Shown: positions 27,104-38,498, counted from the stretch's first letter. The stretch: DNA of 64,000 bases from JANNSX01 sp046348995 (GCA_046348995.1 JAXMDB010000012.1:70921-134920); one strand, 5' to 3'. Notes: generated by a model not told the origin, from the letters alone. Made by a program: numbers and translations.

Positions 27104-27131
27104 GCCGTCCTATTCCATGTCAGGCGACGGG

Positions 27132-27160
27132 AGCCCCGGCAGCACTGCCGGGGCTTTTTG
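27132..27160 (+). terminator. Rho-independent terminator after takP
   Basis: A GC-rich stem AGCCCCGGCA / TGCCGGGGCT with a short GCAC loop is followed by a run of five T, 28 bp after the takP stop. This is the clearest intrinsic terminator in this part of the window. Confidence 0.88.
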
Positions 27161-27186
27161 TTGCAAGCCGATCGTCTCAGATTTGG

Positions 27187-27375
27187 AGACCGGCCTACGG
27201 CCGGGAGTCTCACGCTGGATCCCCACGCGAGCTGCGCGCTTCGCGCTCGCGCGTGAGGATGACGGAGTGTGCCACTCGTTCGGCGACCCTTACTTCCGTC
27301 ATCCTCAGACGAGTGAGCCTCAGGCGAACGACGGCTGGGGATCCAGCGTGAGACTCTGGCCGAAGGCCGTCCGGA
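27187..27375. repeat. Intergenic inverted-repeat element between takP and takM-like genes
   Basis: An element of about 190 bp with long inverted ends. The sequence GAGTCTCACGCTGGATCCCC at 27205-27224 recurs as its exact complement near 27337-27356, and less exact complementarity extends outward over small CGGCC-TA-GGCCG hairpins to about 27187 and 27375. Inner inverted segments GAGGATGACGGA and TCCGTCATCCTC add a second stem. The composition resembles non-autonomous palindromic elements common in Hyphomicrobiales. Confidence 0.8.
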
Positions 27376-27396
27376 TATGGCCACCCTTTCCCAATC

Positions 27397-29352
27397 TCAC
27401 TCGAACGACGGCGGAGCAACTGGCCCGGCGGGCGCGCCGAAATCGGGCAAGCCGGCTCCGCTCGAATCCGGTACGACGATCTCGACCTGCGAGGGATCAA
27501 CCGTCGAGGTGCCCTTGTAGTGCATCACCATCTGCGGGAAGGCGATGGTGAGACCGACCATGATGAGCTGGATGATCACGAACGGCACGGCGCCCCAGTA
27601 GATCTGCCCCGTCGTCACCGGCGCCATCTTGCGGCCCGTGACCTTGTCGAGATATTCGCCGCGCGGCGCCACCGACCTCAGATAGAACAGCGCGAAGCCG
27701 AATGGCGGGTGCATGAAGCTCGTCTGCATGTTGATGCCGAGCAGGACGCCGAACCAGATGAGATCGATGCCGAGCTTTTCCGCCACCGGCCCGAGTAGCG
27801 GCACGACGATGAAGGCGAGCTCGAAGAAATCGAGGAAGAAGGCGAGCACGAAGACGAGCAAATTGACGAAGACGAGGAAGCCGACCTGACCGCCGGGCAG
27901 ATCGAGCAGCAGGTGCTCGACCCATCTGTGGCCGTCGACGCCGTAGAAGGTGAGCGAGAAGACCCGCGCGCCGATCAGAATGAAGATCACGAAGGCTGAA
28001 AGCTTCGTCGTCGTATCGAGTGCCTGCCGCGTCAGGTCGAAGGAGAGTCTGCCCTTCAGGATCGCGAGCGCAAGTGCGCCGACGGCCCCCATGGCCCCAC
28101 CCTCGGTCGGCGTCGCGATGCCCTGGAAGATCGTGCCGAGCACGAGGAAGATCAGGATCAGCGGCGGCAGGAAGTCGGAGATGATCTTGAAAACCGCACG
28201 TGCGACCGGCGGCGACGGCGCCCGCCACAGCGCATGCGAGGCGAGCGAGAGCGACGCGATGGCGAGACAGAAATGCCAGCCGCTCGCGACCCAGACGAGG
28301 AGATCGACGATGGCGAAGAGCCCCCGATCGCCAGCCGGCGGCAGGCTCACGTAGCCTTCGGCCAGGAACCAAACGAGGCGGTAGAGCACGAGCAGCGCGG
28401 CAATCTGCAAAATCGCCGCTATTGCCCGGGCGGGCACCCGAGGCAGCCAGCGCAGCACCGCGACGTAAAGCCCGTAGACCACCGCCGGCCCGATCGTGAA
28501 GGCGGCCATGCTGGCGGCCGGGGTCGCGATGGTGGCGGCCTCGACCGACCCGAGCCAGGGCCACAGATCGGCAATCACCCCGCGCGCGAGCTCGGGCGCG
28601 AACAGCGCGATCATGACCATCAGCACGAGCGCCATCGGCAGCACGACCGCGCGCATCACCGGGGCATACGAGGCCCCGTCTCCGAACGAGCGCGCCTCGG
28701 CCGGAAGCGCTGGCGCGGCCGCCGGCTTGAACAACGTCACGCCGAGCACATAGCCCATGTAGAGCCCGGTCAGCACGAGGCCCGGCACGATGGCGCCCTT
28801 GTACATGTCGCCGACCGAGCGGCCGAGCTGATCGGCCATGATGATGAGCACGAGCGAGGGCGGAATGATCTGCGCGAGCGTGCCGGAGGCGGCGATGACG
28901 CCGGACGCGAGCCTGCGGTCGTAGCCGTAGCGCAACATGATCGGCAGCGAGATCAGCCCCATGGCGATGACGGAGGCGGCCACCACGCCGGTCGTCGCGG
29001 CCAGCATTGCGCCGACGATTATGACCGCGTAGGCGACACCACCGCGCACCGGCCCGAACAGCTTGCCCGCGGTATCGAGCAACTCCTCCGCCATGCCCGT
29101 GCGCTCGAGGATCAGCCCCATGAAGGTGAAGAAGGGAATGGCGAGCAGCGTCTCGTTCGACATGATCTGCCAGACGCGTTCCGGCAGGAGTTGCAGGAAC
29201 ACCGGCTCGAACAGACCGAGCGCGATACCGATCAGCGCAAAGGAGAGGCCGACGAAGGAGAGCGCAAAGGCGACGGGGTAGCCGAGCAGCAGGCAGACGA
29301 CGAGCGCCAGGAACATGATCGGCGCCATGTTCTCGATGAAGAGCGCGATCAT
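27397..29352 (-). CDS. TRAP transporter large permease (DctM/TakM-like), extended form
   Basis: A 651-residue membrane protein. The N-terminal DctM region (MIALFIENMAPIMFLALVVC, ETLLAIPFFTFMGLILERTG, GTLAQIIPPSLVLIIMADQL) and the C-terminal region (LGINMQTSFMHPPFGFALFY) enclose a central stretch of about 180 residues with additional membrane segments (residues about 270-440), making it longer than the common 430-residue DctM. This long form is typical of the TakM/mannitol-chloroaromatic subgroup. It provides the sodium-coupled pathway for the TakP substrate. The ATG at 29352 overlaps the small-subunit stop (ATGA). Confidence 0.9.
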   Translation of the reverse strand: MIALFIENMAPIMFLALVVCLLLGYPVAFALSFVGLSFALIGIALGLFEPVFLQLLPERVWQIMSNETLLAIPFFTFMGLILERTGMAEELLDTAGKLFGPVRGGVAYAVIIVGAMLAATTGVVAASVIAMGLISLPIMLRYGYDRRLASGVIAASGTLAQIIPPSLVLIIMADQLGRSVGDMYKGAIVPGLVLTGLYMGYVLGVTLFKPAAAPALPAEARSFGDGASYAPVMRAVVLPMALVLMVMIALFAPELARGVIADLWPWLGSVEAATIATPAASMAAFTIGPAVVYGLYVAVLRWLPRVPARAIAAILQIAALLVLYRLVWFLAEGYVSLPPAGDRGLFAIVDLLVWVASGWHFCLAIASLSLASHALWRAPSPPVARAVFKIISDFLPPLILIFLVLGTIFQGIATPTEGGAMGAVGALALAILKGRLSFDLTRQALDTTTKLSAFVIFILIGARVFSLTFYGVDGHRWVEHLLLDLPGGQVGFLVFVNLLVFVLAFFLDFFELAFIVVPLLGPVAEKLGIDLIWFGVLLGINMQTSFMHPPFGFALFYLRSVAPRGEYLDKVTGRKMAPVTTGQIYWGAVPFVIIQLIMVGLTIAFPQMVMHYKGTSTVDPSQVEIVVPDSSGAGLPDFGAPAGPVAPPSFE

Positions 29353-29909
29353 TGCGCCGTCTCCCCTGGCGGCACGTGCGCACCGTGCTCGGGGTACGGC
29401 TCGGGGATCTCGCCGCGGATGACCGCGATCCGTTTGATGAGCTCGGAGATCGCCTGCGCGAGCAGCAGCAGGAAGCCCAAGAACATGGCGAGGCGAGCGG
29501 GCCACAGCACGAGACCACCGGCCGACCCCGAGACCTCACCCGACTCGTAGGTCCGCCAGAAGAACGTCCAGCACAGGAACGTCATCAGAACGCAGAGCGG
29601 CAGCAGCATCAGCATATGCCCCGCGACATCGATCCAGTCGCGCGTGCGCTTGGAGAAGCGGCTCGACACGATGTCGATGCGGATATGCTCGTTCTTCTGC
29701 AGCGTGTAGGCGGCTGCCAGCATGAATACCGTGCCGAACAGATACCACTGCAGCTCGAGCCAGGAATTCGACGAGATATCGAAAACCTTGCGGATGATCG
29801 CGTTGATCGCCGAAACGAGCACGGCGGCCAAAATGAGCCAGGAGACGTGGCGGCCGACGAAGGCCGATAGGCGATCGATGACCCGGCTCGCGGCGAGCAG
29901 TGTCTGCAT
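29349..29909 (-). CDS. TRAP transporter small permease (DctQ/TakQ-like)
   Basis: A 186-residue protein with four membrane helices: residues about 22-42 (HVSWLILAAVLVSAINAIIR), 55-75 (YLFGTVFMLAAAYTLQ), 95-120 and 130-155. The conserved DctQ feature WLELQWYLFG and NEHIRIDIV are present. GGGAGG precedes the ATG at 29909. It is the first gene of a two-gene operon with the large permease, transcribed toward takP. Confidence 0.9.
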   Translation of the reverse strand: MQTLLAASRVIDRLSAFVGRHVSWLILAAVLVSAINAIIRKVFDISSNSWLELQWYLFGTVFMLAAAYTLQKNEHIRIDIVSSRFSKRTRDWIDVAGHMLMLLPLCVLMTFLCWTFFWRTYESGEVSGSAGGLVLWPARLAMFLGFLLLLAQAISELIKRIAVIRGEIPEPYPEHGAHVPPGETAQ

Positions 29910-30095
29910 GGGTCGTCCTCCCTGCCGCGCGGTCTTGCTGCCGCGTCGTCGGCTTGATTGAAAAGTAGACGGACGCCCGGCAGGCGCAACGGAAAAACAC
30001 GGCCTATGCACGAGCCTGGACGGCCCTTGCCTTGACCGGATGCGCCCCATGACTAGAGTCGCCGCCGACAACGAAACGAAGAAAGCACATCCGTC

Positions 30096-31226
30096 ATGAC
30101 CCGCCCCCTGACGAAGGATGCGGTGCTCGAGGCGTTGCGAGCCGTCCCCGCCCCCACGGGTTCGGGCAGCATCGTCGACCAGGGCCTCGTCTCCGAGATC
30201 GTTCTCGCCAACGCCAAAGTCTATTTCTCGATCACGGTGCCGCCCGAGAAGGCCTCGGCGATGGAGCCGATGCGCAAGGCCGCGGAAGCCGCCGTCAAGG
30301 TGCTGCCCGGCGTCGACAGCGTCAACGCGGCGCTGACGGCCGAGCGGGCGCCGTCGCGAGGCACAACGCCTCCCCAGCGCGGCAGTGGACAGCCTCCGCA
30401 ACCGCAGCGGCCGGGCAAGCGCGATCAGATCGAGGTGCCGGGTGTCGGCAGCATCATCGCGGTCGCTTCGGGCAAGGGCGGCGTCGGCAAATCGACGACG
30501 GCGGTCAACCTCGCGCTCGGGCTCAAGACGCTCGGCCTCAAGGTCGGCATGCTCGATGCCGATGTCTACGGTCCCTCGCTGCCGCGCCTGCTCGGGCTTT
30601 CAGGGCGTCCGCAGGTCAAGGAAAATCGCCTGCAGCCGATGCAGGCCTATGGCCTCAAGGTCATGTCGATGGGCTTCCTCGTCGAGGAAGGCACGCCCGT
30701 CATCTGGCGCGGGCCGATGGTCATGTCGGCGCTCTCACAGATGCTGCGCGAGGTCGACTGGGGTGAGCTCGACGTCATGGTCGTCGACATGCCGCCCGGC
30801 ACCGGCGACGCGCAGCTGACCATGGCCCAGCAGGTGGCCCTCAAGGGTGCCGTCATCGTCTCGACGCCGCAGGACCTGGCGCTCATCGACGCGCGCAAGG
30901 GCCTCAACATGTTCCGGCAGGTCGAGGTGCCGGTGCTCGGCATCGTCGAGAACATGAGCTATTTCCTCTGCCCGTCCTGCGGCACGCGTTCCGACATCTT
31001 CGGTCACGGCGGCGCGGCGGCGGAGGCAACGAAGCTCGGCGTGCCGTTCCTGGGCGAGGTGCCCTTGCACATGACGATCCGCGAGACGTCGGATCGCGGC
31101 GAGCCGGTGACGGCGGTCACACCGGACAGTCCACATGCGAAGATCTATCGCGGCATCGCCGAGAAGGTGGCTGCCGCACTCAAAGGCGGCACGACGAAAG
31201 CGGCGCCCCGGATCGTGGTGGAGTGA
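30096..31226 (+). CDS. mrp: Mrp/NBP35 family Fe-S cluster carrier ATPase (ApbC)
   Basis: A 376-residue cytoplasmic P-loop ATPase. An N-terminal MIP18-like domain (residues about 1-85) and a Pro/Gln-rich linker precede the deviant Walker A ASGKGGVGKSTTAVNLAL. Also seen are DADVYGPSLPRLLG, VVDMPPGTGDAQLT and the cluster-binding FLCPSCGTRSDIFG with its Cys-x2-Cys pair. It transfers [4Fe-4S] clusters to apoproteins, which would serve the many Fe-S enzymes encoded here. The DUF971 gene overlaps its stop by one base. Confidence 0.94.
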   Translation: MTRPLTKDAVLEALRAVPAPTGSGSIVDQGLVSEIVLANAKVYFSITVPPEKASAMEPMRKAAEAAVKVLPGVDSVNAALTAERAPSRGTTPPQRGSGQPPQPQRPGKRDQIEVPGVGSIIAVASGKGGVGKSTTAVNLALGLKTLGLKVGMLDADVYGPSLPRLLGLSGRPQVKENRLQPMQAYGLKVMSMGFLVEEGTPVIWRGPMVMSALSQMLREVDWGELDVMVVDMPPGTGDAQLTMAQQVALKGAVIVSTPQDLALIDARKGLNMFRQVEVPVLGIVENMSYFLCPSCGTRSDIFGHGGAAAEATKLGVPFLGEVPLHMTIRETSDRGEPVTAVTPDSPHAKIYRGIAEKVAAALKGGTTKAAPRIVVE

Positions 31227-31588
31227 TGACCTCGCCCGAGCCCTGGCCGACGGAAATCCGGCTCGACGCCGAGAAGCGCAACCTCACCGTCGCCTTCGAT
31301 ACCGGCGAGGCCTACACGCTTGCGGCCGAGATGTTGCGCGTCATGAGCCCGAGCGCCGAGGTGCAGGGGCATACGGCGGCGCAGCGCGTGACGGTGCCGG
31401 GCAAGCGCAACGTCAAAATCCGCGAGGTCGTGCCGGTGGGCAACTACGCCGTGCAGATCATCTTCGACGACGGCCACTCGACCGGCTTCTACCGCTGGAG
31501 CTATCTGGCAGATCTCGGCCGCAACCGCGACGCGCATTGGCAGGCCTACGAGGCGGAGCTTGCCGGGAAGGGGCTCACGCGGGGGTGA
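31226..31588 (+). CDS. DUF971 family protein
   Basis: A 120-residue DUF971 protein (the N-terminal domain found in gamma-butyrobetaine hydroxylases). Motifs are WPTEIRLDAEKRNLTVAFD, YTLAAEMLRVMSPSAE and YAVQIIFDDGHSTGFYRWSYL. The ATG shares one base with the mrp stop (TGATG); mrp and DUF971 genes are frequently linked, suggesting a shared Fe-S-related role. The final 30 bp of the gene and the sequence just past it recur twice downstream, at 31606 and 31771. Confidence 0.85.
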   Translation: MTSPEPWPTEIRLDAEKRNLTVAFDTGEAYTLAAEMLRVMSPSAEVQGHTAAQRVTVPGKRNVKIREVVPVGNYAVQIIFDDGHSTGFYRWSYLADLGRNRDAHWQAYEAELAGKGLTRG

Positions 31589-31809
31589 AGGCCGCCCATG
31601 CCGACCTTGCCGAGAAGGGGCACACGCGCGGGTGAAGGCCGCCCGTAGGGTGCGATAGACGCCCGTCTTCGGGCGGCGTATCGCACCGCTTCCAGGTGAG
31701 ACGGTCGCCGATGGGTCTGGTGCAATACGCCTGCCGAAGGGGCAGGCTATTGCACCCTACGATGCCGACCTTGCCGGGAAGGGGCTCGCGCGAGGGTGAA
31801 GGTCGCCCG
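31559..31809. repeat. Three degenerate copies of the DUF971 gene end
   Basis: A unit of about 39 bp (CTTGCCGGGAAGGGGCTCAC continuing to GGTGAAGGCCGCCC) occurs at 31559-31597, overlapping the DUF971 stop codon, and again at 31606-31644 and 31771-31809 with a few substitutions. The linker ATGCCGAC precedes copies 2 and 3. The REP-like element at 31644-31761 lies between copies 2 and 3, as if it had entered a short tandem duplication. Confidence 0.8.
31644..31761. repeat. REP-like inverted-repeat element, copy 2
   Basis: A 118-bp element with the same ends as copy 1: CGTAGGGTGCGATAG at 31644-31658 and CTATTGCACCCTACG at 31747-31761. Internal hairpins are CGCCCGTCTTCGGGCG and CCTGCCGAAGGGGCAGG. 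Relative to copy 1 the middle portion is longer and only partly alike, while the ends are conserved. Confidence 0.88.
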
Positions 31810-31869
31810 CCGTGAAATGCGGCAGACGCGAGAGGGCGACCTGCCGGTCGCCCCTACGTGGCGTAGCGC

Positions 31870-32685
31870 TCATCCGCCGAACAGCACCGGAAACTGCGGG
31901 CCCGCGAGCGCCGCACCGTGCGGCAAGGTCACGTCGCGCATCGGCGGCGAGGTGACGATGCCGTCGACCCGGCGATAGCTCGCGCCGTCGCCGACGACGC
32001 GGAGAGAAAAGGCCCGCCGCCGCTCGGCCTTCGAGAGATTGGCCGGCGCGGCATGGATCGTCTTGTAGTCGAACGCGACCGCGTCGCCGGGCTCCAGCGG
32101 CCAGGCGAGCACCTTGTACCTCGACGGATCGCCGTCGATGTCGGGCAGCACGTCGAGGCCGTCGTTCTCGTTGAGCGCCGTCTTGTTGAAGCGCATCGGC
32201 TTGTAGAGCTTGCCCCATTTGTGCGAGCCCGCGACGAACTGGACGGTGCGCTCCATCGGCACGCGATCGAGCGGGATCCAGAGGCTGCAGGTCAGCGGCC
32301 CTTCGACCGAGTAGTAGGGCGCGTCCTGGTGCCACGGCGTCGGCGTGTCGGCGCCCGGCTCCTTGACGAGGATGTGGTCGTGGAAGAGGCGCACGGTCTT
32401 GGAGCCCATGAGCTTTGCGGCGACAGCGGCTGCCGGCGACTTGAACACGAAGTCGTTGAGCTCTGTCACGTCCATCCAGCGGCAATAGTCGTTGAGGAAA
32501 CGGCCGCCGCCGGGGCTGTCGTAGATGCGCGCATCGCCCGACGGCCCGGCAAGGCATGTCTCAATGGCGGCGCGCAACCGCTCGACCCAGTCCGTGAACA
32601 CACCGCGTATCGGCACCGCGCCGTCGCGGCGGTAGTCTGAGACCATGGCGTCGGTCACGGCGCCGGGCGGGAGAATCGATGTCAT
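31870..32685 (-). CDS. Phytanoyl-CoA dioxygenase (PhyH) family protein
   Basis: A 271-residue Fe(II)/2-oxoglutarate-dependent oxygenase. The iron-binding His-x-Asp is in TPWHQDAPYY (His119, Asp121), the distal His in FDYKTIHAAPANLS (His211), and a 2-oxoglutarate-binding Arg is likely in RRRAFSLRVVGD. The length is usual for the family. It is a stand-alone gene with no pathway neighbours, so the hydroxylated substrate is unknown. Confidence 0.87.
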   Translation of the reverse strand: MTSILPPGAVTDAMVSDYRRDGAVPIRGVFTDWVERLRAAIETCLAGPSGDARIYDSPGGGRFLNDYCRWMDVTELNDFVFKSPAAAVAAKLMGSKTVRLFHDHILVKEPGADTPTPWHQDAPYYSVEGPLTCSLWIPLDRVPMERTVQFVAGSHKWGKLYKPMRFNKTALNENDGLDVLPDIDGDPSRYKVLAWPLEPGDAVAFDYKTIHAAPANLSKAERRRAFSLRVVGDGASYRRVDGIVTSPPMRDVTLPHGAALAGPQFPVLFGG

Positions 32686-32727
32686 ACGGAATCTCCGATG
32701 CGAGCTCAGCGAATGCTCTGATAACGG

Positions 32728-33108
32728 TCAGGAACTCGCCTTCTTATACGCCGCGAACAGATCGCTGACGAGGACGCCATCGATCCGCGTCCCGGTCAGA
32801 TCGGCGTCGCGGATATCCGTATCGGCCAAGGTCACACCTCGGATCGTCAGTCGCGACAGGTTCGCGTTGACGATGGTGGACCCGGACAGAGTGACGTTGT
32901 TGAAAGTCGCGCCCGCGAGATTGACGTCATCGAAGCTCGCGGCACTAAGATTGGTGTCGGTGAACTTCGCGGACGTCATCACCGCGAAAAAGCGCGCGCG
33001 ATCCAAGTTCACACCATCGAAATTGGCGCCGGACATGTCGGCGCGCTGGTGGTGAACGCCTTGCAGTTGTGGACCGTCGAAAGGGTTGCGGGTCTCGGGA
33101 TCGCTCAT
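32728..33108 (-). CDS. Pentapeptide-repeat protein
   Basis: A 126-residue protein made almost entirely of A(D/N)LXX-type pentapeptides, for example ADMSGANFDGVNLDRARF, FTDTNLSAASFDDVNLAG and DTDIRDADLTGTRIDG, predicted to form a right-handed quadrilateral beta-helix of about five turns. The ATG at 33108 has AGGA upstream; the open frame beyond it has no repeats. The role is unknown. Some members protect DNA gyrase, but this one is short and nothing nearby supports that. Confidence 0.85.
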   Translation of the reverse strand: MSDPETRNPFDGPQLQGVHHQRADMSGANFDGVNLDRARFFAVMTSAKFTDTNLSAASFDDVNLAGATFNNVTLSGSTIVNANLSRLTIRGVTLADTDIRDADLTGTRIDGVLVSDLFAAYKKASS

Positions 33109-33244
33109 GGCACCGTCCTGTACGAAAGACCGGGCGACGGGTCGCCTGCGTGCTCGCCGGGAGCGATTGTATGCGGACGCGACGGCGATGCACAACGCTC
33201 AGAAGACTTCTTAGCCGTCGGCACGCGATGAGCCGCGCCGCCTC

Positions 33245-33850
33245 CTACCACCCGCCCGTCTCGATCCACCGCTCCACCTGATCGAGCCGGTCGGCACCCC
33301 AGAACATCTCACCATCGACGATGAAGGTGGGCGCGCCGAACACGCCCTTGGCGATCGAGGCATCGACATGCGCGCGCAGGCGCTGCTTCACCGCATCGGT
33401 TTCGATGGCCGCGAGCAGCTCAGCCCGCGGCACGCCCAGCGCCTCGGCCTCGCCGGCGACCGCCTCGGCCGTGCCCATGTCGCGCCCCTCGCCCCAGTGT
33501 GCTGCGAAGATCCTCTGCGCGAAGCGCGTGGCCAATGCCGCGTCGCGATCCTTGATCCACGTGAAGGCCCGAGCGGACGGTAGCGGCGCGAACTGCGTCT
33601 CAGCTGCCGCCGAATAGGGAATGCCGAGATACCGGGCGAACCGCGCCGCGTCATGATCGGAGTAGGGGCCCTTGAGCGGCGTGTCCGGGACCGGCTTCAG
33701 GCCCATCACCTTGAGCACGCTGATGCCGAGCAGCATCGGCCGCCAATCGACGGCGCGGCCGTGGCGCTCGGCGATGCGCTCGATGCCGATCGAGCCGAGA
33801 TAGGCGTAGGGCGAGATGAAATCGAAATAGAACTCGATCGGCTCGGGCAT
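33245..33850 (-). CDS. 2-hydroxychromene-2-carboxylate isomerase-like DsbA-family protein
   Basis: A 201-residue kappa-class GST/DsbA-fold protein. It starts IEFYFDFISPYAYLGS, where the Ser of SPYAYL is the glutathione-contacting residue of HCCA isomerases; no CxxC is present. The C-terminal part has GVFGAPTFIVDGEMFWGADR, the cis-Pro region of the family. HCCA isomerase works in naphthalene-type ring degradation, but no other ring-degradation gene is near, so a general glutathione-dependent role is as likely. It lies 12 bp downstream of the OlsB-like gene. Confidence 0.88.
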   Translation of the reverse strand: MPEPIEFYFDFISPYAYLGSIGIERIAERHGRAVDWRPMLLGISVLKVMGLKPVPDTPLKGPYSDHDAARFARYLGIPYSAAAETQFAPLPSARAFTWIKDRDAALATRFAQRIFAAHWGEGRDMGTAEAVAGEAEALGVPRAELLAAIETDAVKQRLRAHVDASIAKGVFGAPTFIVDGEMFWGADRLDQVERWIETGGW

Positions 33851-33862
33851 GACCTACAGCCG

Positions 33863-34867
33863 CTACATGACGCCCTTGGCTTCCGGGGCAATCCGCGAGG
33901 TCTGCTCGTCGGGGGCGCCGAAATGCGCGAAGTAGCGCGGATCGATGCGCTCGACCGGCAGGATGATGCAGACGTCCACCGTGCCGAACTGCCGGTCGAT
34001 GACCGCGCCGTCACCGACGAAGGCGCCGAGCCGGAGATAGCCCTTGATGAGCGGCGGCACGGCCTTGAGCGCGGCTTTCGCGTTGAGCTTGTCCTTCGGG
34101 ATCAAGTCCATCTTCGTGTAGAGGTGCGAATGCGCTTTCACGCGCCACTCGGGCGGCGCCAGCGCATGGTGGTAGAGGAAGCTCAGGGCTTCCGCATGCT
34201 CTTGCGGATCGGTGCCTTCGAACGACGCGCAGCCGATCATGACATCGGCGCCATGCTCGCGAATGTAGGTCCACAGCCCGTGCCAGAGCAGCTCGATCGT
34301 CCGCTTGTTGCGATAAGGCTTCAGCACGCAGGAGCGCCCGAGCTCGAGGAACTGATAGTCGGGCCCTTTCGCTGCGATCAGCGGCGCGATGTCGTACTCG
34401 CCCTGCGTGTAGAAGCCGTCGTTGGCGTCGGCCACTTCCTGGCGAAGCACCCGATAGGTGCCGACGACGCGCGGCCGCCGCCAGCCCCGGTGCTTGGCGG
34501 GCTCGGGCTTGCGCTCGATGACGAGCAGGTGATCGCAGACCGCGTCATACGGATCCTCGTCGCGGCGCTTGAACGCTGCGATGGGATCGGGAACGGCCGC
34601 CATCTCCTCGTAAAACACTTTGTAGCGCAGGCGCTGCGCGCGCCGGATGTCGCGTGGATTGCGCGCCAGGCGAACCTCGAGATCGCCGATGCTGCCATAG
34701 GACTTGTTGGGCTTGCGGCGGGCGAGGAACGGCGCCGCCAACGCGCGAGGGGTGTGCCGGAACAACAGGCGCACGGGCAGACCCGAATAGGGCCGGCTCA
34801 CCGTGAACCGGCGCACCAGCCCTCGCGGGCTGAGCGGTCTCGTCCGCATGCGGCTTCTCCCAGACAT
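33863..34867 (-). CDS. olsB: Ornithine-lipid N-acyltransferase OlsB-like (GNAT fold)
   Basis: A 334-residue GNAT-family acyltransferase with a basic N-terminal extension of about 60 residues. Conserved pieces are RRAQRLRYKVFYEEM, DEDPYDAVCDHLLVIE, VVGTYRVLRQEVA, FLELGRSCVLKPYRNKRTIE and GCASFEGTDPQEH, as in alphaproteobacterial OlsB. The enzyme transfers 3-hydroxyacyl chains from ACP to ornithine, forming lyso-ornithine lipid for the membrane. OlsA is not in the window. The short distance to the HCCA-isomerase-like gene suggests a joint transcript. Confidence 0.85.
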   Translation of the reverse strand: MSGRSRMRTRPLSPRGLVRRFTVSRPYSGLPVRLLFRHTPRALAAPFLARRKPNKSYGSIGDLEVRLARNPRDIRRAQRLRYKVFYEEMAAVPDPIAAFKRRDEDPYDAVCDHLLVIERKPEPAKHRGWRRPRVVGTYRVLRQEVADANDGFYTQGEYDIAPLIAAKGPDYQFLELGRSCVLKPYRNKRTIELLWHGLWTYIREHGADVMIGCASFEGTDPQEHAEALSFLYHHALAPPEWRVKAHSHLYTKMDLIPKDKLNAKAALKAVPPLIKGYLRLGAFVGDGAVIDRQFGTVDVCIILPVERIDPRYFAHFGAPDEQTSRIAPEAKGVM

Positions 34868-35005
34868 CCCGTCTCTCGACCCGGCCAGCCAGAAGCGCCG
34901 AGCGAACCCCAGCTCCCCCGAACCGGTTCACCGATTCGGCCACAAATTCACGGCTCACGCAATGTAATTAAGGCGTGACGGCGTGATGACAAGGGGTGGG
35001 ACAGC

Positions 35006-37393
<2,388 letters not shown>

Positions 37394-37465
37394 CCGGGAG
37401 CACAGTGCGCGTGCGGGCTTAAATCGTGGCTAAGCGACAGGGCTAATGTTGTCTTACCGGGCGTG

Positions 37466-38440
37466 TCAGGGCTTCAGGATCACCTTGCCGATTGCCTCGC
37501 GACGCTCGATGGCGCCGAGCGCCTCGGCGATTTTCTCGAGCGGATAGACGCCATGGATCGCCGGCTTGATCTCGCCCTTGGCGACCCAGTCGAGCACCTG
37601 CTGCATATGCCGGGCATGGCCGCCGGGCACCTGTTTCAAATATGCCCCCCAGAACACGCCGACGGCGGAGGCGCTTTTGAGGAGGAGAAGGTTGAGGGGG
37701 AGCTTGGGGATTTCTCCTCCCGCAAAGCCCACGACGAGGAAGCGCCCATCCCAGCCGAGCGAGCGGACGGCGGGCTCGGCATATTTGTCGCCGACGCAGT
37801 CGTAGACGACGTCGACGCCTTTGCCTCCCGAGAGCTCCTTGAGCACGGCCTTCAAATCCGCCGTCTCGTAGTTCACGAGCTCGGCTGCCCCGTGCGCGCG
37901 CGCCGCCTCGAGCTTGGCATCCGACGACGCGCAGGCGATGACGCGCGCGCCGAGCCGGGCGCCGATCTCGACGGCGGCGAGCCCCGCGCCGCCCGACGCG
38001 CCGAGCACGACGAGGCTCTCGCCGGCCTTCACCCGGCCGCGATCGATGAGGCCGTGCATGGCTGTGCCATAGGTCACCGACAGGCCGGCGCCGACCTCGG
38101 AGGAGACCGCATCCGGCAGCCGCGCCAGGTTCTCGGCCTTGGCGACGGCTTTCTCGGCCGCTCCTCCCCAGCCGACATAGGTCATGACGCGCTCGCCGGG
38201 CGCAAAGCCCGTCACGCCCGCGCCGAGCGTCTCGATCCGGCCGGCGATCTCGGCGGACGGCGGAAAGGGCAGCTTCGGCTTGAACTGGTACTTGTCGCGG
38301 ATGATGAGAGTGTCGAAATAGTTGAGGGCCGCCGCCTCGACGCGGATCAGCACCTCGCCGGGGCCGGGAGCGGGATCGGGCACCTCGGCCACCTCGAGCA
38401 GCTCGGGTCCGCCATAGGTCTTGCAGAGAGCAGCGCGCAT
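37466..38440 (-). CDS. NADPH:quinone oxidoreductase (zinc-free MDR family)
   Basis: A 324-residue medium-chain reductase of the QOR group. Family motifs are VEAAALNYFDTLII, the coenzyme loop VLGASGGAGLAAVEIGARLG and DVVYDCVGDKY. The structural and catalytic zinc ligands of alcohol dehydrogenases are absent. GGAGGAGTCAC precedes the ATG at 38440. The frame is open upstream into a CT-rich repeat, which is not coding. The substrate is unknown; one-electron or two-electron reduction of quinones or enones is typical. Confidence 0.88.
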   Translation of the reverse strand: MRAALCKTYGGPELLEVAEVPDPAPGPGEVLIRVEAAALNYFDTLIIRDKYQFKPKLPFPPSAEIAGRIETLGAGVTGFAPGERVMTYVGWGGAAEKAVAKAENLARLPDAVSSEVGAGLSVTYGTAMHGLIDRGRVKAGESLVVLGASGGAGLAAVEIGARLGARVIACASSDAKLEAARAHGAAELVNYETADLKAVLKELSGGKGVDVVYDCVGDKYAEPAVRSLGWDGRFLVVGFAGGEIPKLPLNLLLLKSASAVGVFWGAYLKQVPGGHARHMQQVLDWVAKGEIKPAIHGVYPLEKIAEALGAIERREAIGKVILKP

Positions 38441-38498
38441 GTGACTCCTCCGGCGGAAAGAGCGATCCTCAACGTCGGATTGAGATCGCGAAAGATCT

